From: Roseibium sp. MMSF_3544
Lineage (GTDB): Bacteria; Pseudomonadota; Alphaproteobacteria; Rhizobiales; Stappiaceae
Direction: 5' to 3'
Assembly: GCF_030732845.1 (NCBI RefSeq)
Contig: NZ_JASHKA010000004.1
Location: 248,001 to 312,000 of the forward strand
Length of the DNA stretch: 64,000 nucleotides
In this document: one piece after another, positions 59,501 to 64,000 of the stretch
How the letters are laid out: the number at the start of each line of letters is the position of its first letter
How positions within the stretch are numbered: position 1 is the first letter of the stretch
Translations under genes and position numbers: made by a program
Notes under the pieces: model-generated
What the model saw: the letters and a program-made list of their open reading frames with translations, nothing else
What the model was told of the DNA's origin: nothing
Databases searched by the model: none

Positions 59501-62107
59501 GACAGAGAATGCGGCCGGCCCACCTTCGTCGACACCCCCTTCGAATGCCGGTTTGACGCCAATACGTGGCCCATTCAGCGCGACCGGCAAGTCCAGATCG
59601 CGTTCGACATAGCGTCCGCCGGCTTCGACGAGCCGGGCAACCAGCTCGCCGTCATAAAGCGCCGTCGTTTCCGGCAATTCGGGCAGCGTCACGTCAAAGG
59701 ACAGCTTTCCGTCCTCGTCCGTTTTCAAACCCGACGGAAGACCGCCCCGCTGGGAATAACTCTCCTCGCTTTCAAGGCCGAACTGATATCCCGGGAAGGC
59801 TTCAAGCGTGCGAACGGGCCGCACGATGACGTCGCCTTCGAGCGACTGGCCGCTAGCCGGTGACCCGTAGAGAAACTTTGCATCCAGAGAGACAGGTGTC
59901 GGCGACGTTCTACTGAAAGTCGACGCTGACGTTTTCAGCTCGAAATCAACCCGCTCGGGCTGGTAGTCCTCGACAAGAAACGTCTCTTGCGCGAGCGAGC
60001 GTCCCTTCGGATCGGCAAAGACCTGCCAGGACCAGATGCCCTGCTGCGCGGACTGGTCCAGAACGAGATCCTGCAAATGTCCGCCAAGGCCACCATCAGC
60101 GACCGTAAAGCGCGCATGTTCAACACCGTCCGGGCGGCTGAAGACGAATGTCAGCGGGAAGTCTTCCTGCGCGATGGCTTTTGCATTGCGCAGAAGCGCC
60201 TGTGCATGAACCGTCTCTCCGGCCTTGTAGATACCCCGATCCGTCCAGGTGAAGACGTCCAACGGCCCTGGCGCCGGACGCCCCTCGACACCGCGGTCAG
60301 ACAGATCAAATGCGGGTTTGCGCAGATCCAGGAAGGCATAGTCGCCCTCGCCTGTTTCGGCGATCAGGACGCCCGGCGCTAGTCCTCCGCGTCCGCGAGT
60401 CAGACCGGCTGCGAACTCGGCAAACCCTTCAGAGTTTGTGGCGACCTCGCCAAGGATCTCGTTGTTGACCGCAAGAAGCCTTACATTGACACCCTCGACC
60501 GCCTTGGCGGTCGAAAGAGATCGAATATTCGCGGCAATGCCACTGTCGCCCGTCAATGCCGTCAGGCCGAGGTCGGAAACCAGGAACCATTGTGTTGCGA
60601 GCGTGCCCCACTGGTTCTGAACATCCAGTTTCGAGCGGGCAGTCATGGCGTAGATGCCCGGTTTCAGCTCGACGCCGGTCTGTGAAATCGGAATTGCCGT
60701 GGTTATGTCCTGGTTGAGGCTGCTTTCAGTCTCGACGATCCCGGACCAGACTTTTTCCCCCAAGTCCTCTTCGATCCGGTCAGCCTGCCAGGAATCCAGT
60801 TGGCGCAGGAACCGGTTATCGCGCAAGACATCGGCCACTGACCGGCTGCCAACCCTGTAAATCGTTGCCTCGACTTCGGTCGTGTTGACCGACACGATCG
60901 GTATCGTCGGCTCTCCACCGGAGGGCAGCACGTAGGAACGTGACAGGAAATTCACCGAAGGTGAGCGGTCTCTTACATAGATCGACAACTCTGCGGTTTT
61001 CTCGAGCTTTTCACCATCGGCCGCCGGCAACCCGCTTCGAGCAGTCACCTGATAGCGCGCACCATGCTCAAGGCCGTCGGCGCAAATCTGCGATCCTTCC
61101 GTCTCGATCGAAACCGTGCCTGTTCCCCTAACCGTCACATAGGGGCTGAGATCTTCGCCAAGGGGAAGTTTTTGGGAGAAAACCAGGCAAATTCGCGGGG
61201 AAACGCTGTCTGAATCGACCTGATGATCGACTATGCGAAAGCCATGTTTTGCCACCAGGTCGTCGTAACGCTTGCGAAGATCCGGGTTTTCTTCAAGGAC
61301 GAGTGACGCCCGGAGAGATCTGATCGCCGACTTGAATTCACTGCGTCTTTCAAGAGCGCGCCCAAGAAGGTCGAGAGCAAAGGCCCGCTCCTGTGGATTG
61401 ATCGCACGCAGATAGGAATTGATGGCCGCCGAGATCGCGTTTTTCTGCTTGGATTCGCGATCCTGCCAGTTGTCAGGGTTCTGCAGAAGAAGCGCTGCGG
61501 TCAGATGGGTCCAGTCGTTGAAGTCGCCCGGTTCCAGCGCAAGCAACTGAACAAAATCGGCCTCTGCAAGCGCGCCGTTCCGATTGCTGAGGGCAGTCAG
61601 GCCGTTGTTCCGGATCTGCGCCACTGTCTGTCCGGTCGAGCGGGCGCCATTTGCAATGCTTAGCGAATATGTCTCTGCGCTTTCCAGTTGCGTATCGGGC
61701 AGGAAGGTCAGTTCGGCTTTCCTGTCGGCGCTCATGTCCGCGCGCGGCGCGTTGACTTCGACCACCCGGCCGGCAACTGCACCATTAAAACTTTGAAGCT
61801 GGCCGAAATCTGATTTCAGGAAACACCAACCGGCAGAGGTATTGAACGTGAACGCTCGGCACTGGTTGTCTTGCAGACACGCAGACTTGCAGCCCTCCAG
61901 ATCGACATCCTTGACCGTCTGATAGTCGCCACCGAAGAAGTCCGCGTCATCAATTGTCACGATCCGCCGGTCTTGCGCGTGGCCTTGAGGCGTCAGCATG
62001 GCCGTCACCGCAAGGGCTAGAAGAACTGCGGAAACCGGTGATTTTCTTCGCTGTTTGCCTGCTTGTGTGAAACGAATGGATTGTAAAACTGTCGAAAAAA
62101 GAAACAT
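56570..62107 (-). CDS. Bacterial alpha-2-macroglobulin with N-terminal PAN-like domain
   Basis: Giant periplasmic protease trap of 1845 residues. Signal peptide with cleavage near GHA-Q (residue 44), no lipobox, unlike the lipoprotein YfhM of E. coli. A PAN/apple-like Cys-rich domain follows (about residues 48-115: VDLEGCKSACLQDNQCRAFTF, then WCFLKSD), then TPR-like and MG domains, and the thioester motif CTEQ at residues 1395-1398 in YPYGCTEQTTS, which covalently traps attacking proteases. The terminal domains are complete. The ATG at 62107 has GGAGG 7 bases upstream. It is paired with pbpC; together they are thought to guard periplasm and cell wall when the outer membrane is breached. Confidence 0.94.
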   Translation of the reverse strand: MFLFSTVLQSIRFTQAGKQRRKSPVSAVLLALAVTAMLTPQGHAQDRRIVTIDDADFFGGDYQTVKDVDLEGCKSACLQDNQCRAFTFNTSAGWCFLKSDFGQLQSFNGAVAGRVVEVNAPRADMSADRKAELTFLPDTQLESAETYSLSIANGARSTGQTVAQIRNNGLTALSNRNGALAEADFVQLLALEPGDFNDWTHLTAALLLQNPDNWQDRESKQKNAISAAINSYLRAINPQERAFALDLLGRALERRSEFKSAIRSLRASLVLEENPDLRKRYDDLVAKHGFRIVDHQVDSDSVSPRICLVFSQKLPLGEDLSPYVTVRGTGTVSIETEGSQICADGLEHGARYQVTARSGLPAADGEKLEKTAELSIYVRDRSPSVNFLSRSYVLPSGGEPTIPIVSVNTTEVEATIYRVGSRSVADVLRDNRFLRQLDSWQADRIEEDLGEKVWSGIVETESSLNQDITTAIPISQTGVELKPGIYAMTARSKLDVQNQWGTLATQWFLVSDLGLTALTGDSGIAANIRSLSTAKAVEGVNVRLLAVNNEILGEVATNSEGFAEFAAGLTRGRGGLAPGVLIAETGEGDYAFLDLRKPAFDLSDRGVEGRPAPGPLDVFTWTDRGIYKAGETVHAQALLRNAKAIAQEDFPLTFVFSRPDGVEHARFTVADGGLGGHLQDLVLDQSAQQGIWSWQVFADPKGRSLAQETFLVEDYQPERVDFELKTSASTFSRTSPTPVSLDAKFLYGSPASGQSLEGDVIVRPVRTLEAFPGYQFGLESEESYSQRGGLPSGLKTDEDGKLSFDVTLPELPETTALYDGELVARLVEAGGRYVERDLDLPVALNGPRIGVKPAFEGGVDEGGPAAFSVIVVGADGTQQDASGLSWTLSKVNRRYQWYRSDGRWSFEPITSSTRVANGDLTVTATEPAELSLPVEWGEYRLDVKGSGPIQTATSVSFNAGWYSADATSDTPDYLDVGLDKASYRPGETAKLRLKPQMAGIAVVNVVAGGLLASQTVEVSAEEIEVDIPVSDDWGAGAYVTASLYRPMDLTQKRMPSRAIGVSWLKVDPGNRALDVELSAPNRILPETTLNVPVKLANLEAGTQAYLTVAAVDVGILNLTDYKTPDPDGWYYGQRRLGTDIRDLYGQLIDRMAGSVGRVRSGGDAMSLRLDSPPPDDEPVALFSGLVDVGTNGETTVTFDVPAFNGALKLIAVAWTKDGVGHADQEVEVRSPVVMTASAPAFLAPGDRSRIAIEIDNVDGASGSYELEVTAAEGLSLDNAPRQVRSLEIENGKKALALLPVSAGAAPMSSELVASLTGPDGKSTVKRIALDIKDTQPAVVRRSAFQLAAGGNLNLSADSFDGLRADTVDITLTAGGAASIDVAGLLAALDRYPYGCTEQTTSRALPLLYLSEVAEAAGLGGDDAIRERVVKAIAAILANQSSSGDFGLWNSYGDGDTWLDAYVTDFLTRAREKGYKVPDIAFTTALDNLENRLAYASDFQNGGEGIAYALYVLARNGRASMGDLRYYLDAKLQSFATPLAKAQVAASLALYGERDRATTGFTAALAALPDDRQQTYRSDYGSPLRDSAGVTDYVVSASMGARLTDEAIDFLKSAQRNNSHLSTQDMAWMLLAAQSLNESAEEAKISVRGEETPGRLAWSLAGGDVAQTSAQVTNNGTKAIDLLVSVVGQPSTPEPAGGKDYAVERTIYDLDGNPVDASAVPVNTRVAVVVTVRALTDRPGRLMVVDRLPAGLVIDNPRLVRSGDLGGLSFLSTIDSPQHAAFYSDRFEVAVDQTRQGGKELTFAYLARAAVPGEFAHPPASVEDMYLPDRRAITDTTRFVVLGPTR

Positions 62108-62194
62108 TGCCTGTCCTCCCGGACCGAGTAGTTCCTCTATCAAGGCACCGGAACGTGACAAGGACAAGGCAGAAAATGCCGTCAGGGTTTACGA

Positions 62195-62836
62195 TCAGCC
62201 GATCCGATCGACCAATTCATCGATCAGTGAAGCGACTTCCAGTGCTGCCTTGCTTGAGGGCGCTTCTTCGGTCACAGCGACCCCCCTGCCCATGGCCGCG
62301 GCAAAGACAGTCCTGTTGCCGAGGCGCGAATTCAAGGTGTCGTAGCCGGATTCGGCAATGGCTTCCGCCATCTCACCGGTCAGCGACGCACGCGGGGGGA
62401 CACGGTTCAAAACCAGCAAGGCAGGCGTGCGTTCGCGTGCCGCTAGGTCAATCGTCTGGGATGTGGCCCACAGGTCCACAGGTGTGGGCTGAACCGGGAC
62501 GATGACGAAATCAGCTGCGTCGATGGCCGGTTTTGCATCGGTGTCCGTCTTCGGCGCCGTGTCGACCACGACATAGCCGTGTGATCTTGCGAGCGACCTC
62601 GCTTCGCGGCGCGCTCCCCATCCGGAAGCGGTCCGGAACTCAAGGCCGGTCTCGTCTTCGCCCAGGCTTTCTTCGCGCGCTTCATACCAGGTGCCGAGCG
62701 ATCCTTGCGGATCGACATCGAGGATGGCAACCGGTTCTCCGGATTGCTTCGCAAGCGCCACAGCCAGATGCGCCGCCAGGGTTGTTTTACCCGAACCGCC
62801 CTTTTGCTGGGCGACAGTCAAAATCCGACCGGACAT
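62195..62836 (-). CDS. ParA family ATPase, orphan
   Basis: A 213-residue deviant-Walker ATPase. Walker [17 protein letters not shown] (KGGSGKT, residues 12-18), switch [12 protein letters not shown], and Walker [12 protein letters not shown] are typical of ParA/MinD-like enzymes. There is no ParB or HTH partner beside it, so it is not a classic plasmid system; such orphans position protein clusters or cell-pole cargo. GGAGGTTTGCG precedes the ATG. The alpha-2-macroglobulin gene begins 87 bases downstream on the same strand; a functional link is not evident. Confidence 0.9.
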   Translation of the reverse strand: MSGRILTVAQQKGGSGKTTLAAHLAVALAKQSGEPVAILDVDPQGSLGTWYEAREESLGEDETGLEFRTASGWGARREARSLARSHGYVVVDTAPKTDTDAKPAIDAADFVIVPVQPTPVDLWATSQTIDLAARERTPALLVLNRVPPRASLTGEMAEAIAESGYDTLNSRLGNRTVFAAAMGRGVAVTEEAPSSKAALEVASLIDELVDRIG

Positions 62837-62967
62837 CGCAAACCTCCAGAATTTGCGCCGTATATTGCGACGTCGCTTTTCGCAGTGCAACAAAACAATG
62901 CTGCGTGACAAAGAATTTCACTGGATTGCTCACAAAACCGGCTTGCGGCAACAAGCCGCGAGGCCGC

Positions 62968-64000
62968 TCATTTGCCTCCGAGCGCGTTGTAGACGTTCCA
63001 GGAAGGTCTGCCTGTCACCGGCATGCCATATTTGGCTTCCGCCTTGCGGATGCCGGCACGTGTGGCCGGTCCAACCTTGCCGTCTGCCTCGCCAACATCA
63101 AAGCCGTTTTTGTTGAGCAGTTTCTGCAATTCCAGGCGCTGTGCGCGGGACAGGCCCGGGTTGCTGGTCGGCCATGGGGTCACGAAAGGCTCGCCGCCGG
63201 AGACGAGCTCCGACAACAACGCGATCGCAAGGCCGTATGACGTTGAAGCGTTATAGGATCGCAGCGCGTTGAAGTTCCGGGTCACCAGAAACGCAGGACC
63301 GTTTGCACCGGCTGGCCTGATGAGAGCGGCTTCCGTCTTGCCCGAAAGATTGCCTCCGCCGATTTTCTTGAAACCGCGCTGTCCCCAGGTTGACAGGGCT
63401 GCACGTTTCTTGAGCCCGGACGGGCCGGAATACCCGGAGGGGACCTTGACTTCGTACCCCCAGGGTCGGCTGTCCCGCCAACCTGCATTTTTCAAGAAGT
63501 TGGCGGTCGATGCCAGCGCATCGGGAACCGAATTCACCAAATCCTTGCGCCCGTCGCCGTCAAAATCGACAGCCAGGCTGTTGTAGGTGCTCGGCATGAA
63601 CTGTGTCTGGCCGAACGCTCCGGCCCAGGACCCCTGAAAATCGCTCACCGGGACGTCGCCGCGGGAGGCAATCTGCAGCGTCTTGATCAGCTCGCCCCGG
63701 AAATATTTCTGCCGCCGTTTGCCGGCGCAAACCAGGTTGGCAAGCGCATGAGGCGTATAGAAATCGCCTTTGAATTGCCCGTAGTCGCTTTCAATGCCCC
63801 ATACGGCCAGAACAACGTGCCGATTGACGCCGTATCGCTTTTCGATAGCCGACAGGGTATTGCGATGTTTCTTGAGGTTTTTATTGCCGTCCTTGATGCG
63901 TTCGGCGTCGACAAGGAACGCCATATAGTCCCAGATCTCGGTCTTGTATTCCGGTTGAGATGTGGAAAAACGGATCACCTTTTCATCGAAAGATGCGCCT
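62968..64000 (-). CDS. Lytic murein transglycosylase (MltB-type), 5' end cut
   Basis: Partial gene; the reading frame stays open to the window end, so its start lies outside. It cleaves glycan strands of peptidoglycan to anhydromuropeptides. The SLT_2/GH103 domain is visible (RYGVNRHVVLAVWGIESDYGQF with the catalytic Glu, then GAFGQTQFMPSTY and DFDGDGRKDL), followed by a C-terminal peptidoglycan-binding domain (LQKLLNKNGFDVGEADGKVGPATRAGIRK). It probably has a signal peptide beyond the edge. A GTG at 63978 is in frame but would remove expected upstream residues. Confidence 0.93.
   Translation of the reverse strand, partial: GASFDEKVIRFSTSQPEYKTEIWDYMAFLVDAERIKDGNKNLKKHRNTLSAIEKRYGVNRHVVLAVWGIESDYGQFKGDFYTPHALANLVCAGKRRQKYFRGELIKTLQIASRGDVPVSDFQGSWAGAFGQTQFMPSTYNSLAVDFDGDGRKDLVNSVPDALASTANFLKNAGWRDSRPWGYEVKVPSGYSGPSGLKKRAALSTWGQRGFKKIGGGNLSGKTEAALIRPAGANGPAFLVTRNFNALRSYNASTSYGLAIALLSELVSGGEPFVTPWPTSNPGLSRAQRLELQKLLNKNGFDVGEADGKVGPATRAGIRKAEAKYGMPVTGRPSWNVYNALGGK

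Noticed and set aside
62195-62836. Plasmid partition locus
   Set aside because: ParA alone, with no ParB and no iteron or centromere repeats; surrounded by chromosomal envelope genes.

Overview
The window looks like chromosomal DNA of an alphaproteobacterium of the order Hyphomicrobiales. The closest guess is the Roseibium/Labrenzia/Stappia group, but that is inference from gene content and order, not a database match. Supporting signs are the gene order DUF177-plsX-fabH-ihfA-merR; nrdR-ribD-ribE-ribH-nusB-thiL; an LdtR-type MarR regulator next to an L,D-transpeptidase; a single bifunctional RelA/SpoT protein in rpoZ-rel-pyrE-DUF2062-acpS-lepB-rnc-era-recO; an alphaproteobacterial general porin; Bpt arginyl/leucyl transferase; and a K+-independent H+-pyrophosphatase. 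Most of the window is conserved housekeeping DNA with high coding density.

Layout. 0.3-4.9 kb (accessory): a cytochrome P450 with an altered I-helix motif, an AT-rich orphan membrane protein, a secreted glycerophosphodiesterase and an unrecognised Pro/Ala-rich protein. 4.9-9.9 kb: lipid synthesis and regulation (merR, ihfA, fabH, plsX, DUF177), a cytochrome bc1 chaperone and bamE. 10.3-15.9 kb: UDP-xylose synthase plus a membrane glycosyltransferase, hppA and an MFS transporter. 16-22 kb: riboflavin and thiamine genes with nusB, nrdR, glyA and a small conserved protein. 22.2-24.7 kb: an L,D-transpeptidase whose 3' end carries a 264-bp MITE-like insertion, and its likely regulator ldtR. 24.8-28.6 kb: valine catabolism (3-hydroxyisobutyrate dehydrogenase, 3-hydroxyisobutyryl-CoA hydrolase, isobutyryl-CoA dehydrogenase) with a perfect palindrome in the promoter region. 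28.7-35.3 kb: hemB, a palindromic repeat, an RDD protein, TspO, an SLC13 transporter, Bpt, a family 5-like uracil-DNA glycosylase and an NYN-domain protein.

35.7-44.4 kb: the rpoZ to recO cluster with a second signal peptidase I. 44.6-50 kb: parC, then an AraC regulator divergent from a DUF2000 gene, an iron-type alcohol dehydrogenase and a thioesterase. 50-54 kb: smpB, dapA, an alpha/beta hydrolase and a porin. 54.4-64 kb: penicillin-binding protein 1C, a giant alpha-2-macroglobulin with an N-terminal PAN-like domain, an orphan ParA ATPase and a lytic transglycosylase cut by the window end.

No tRNA, rRNA, CRISPR array, prophage or intact transposase gene was seen. No clearly undescribed multi-gene system stands out. 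The best leads are the MITE at the ldt stop codon, the palindromes before the valine operon and before ldt, the overlapping divergent starts of araC and DUF2000, the P450 lacking the I-helix acid, and the AT-rich orphan gene.
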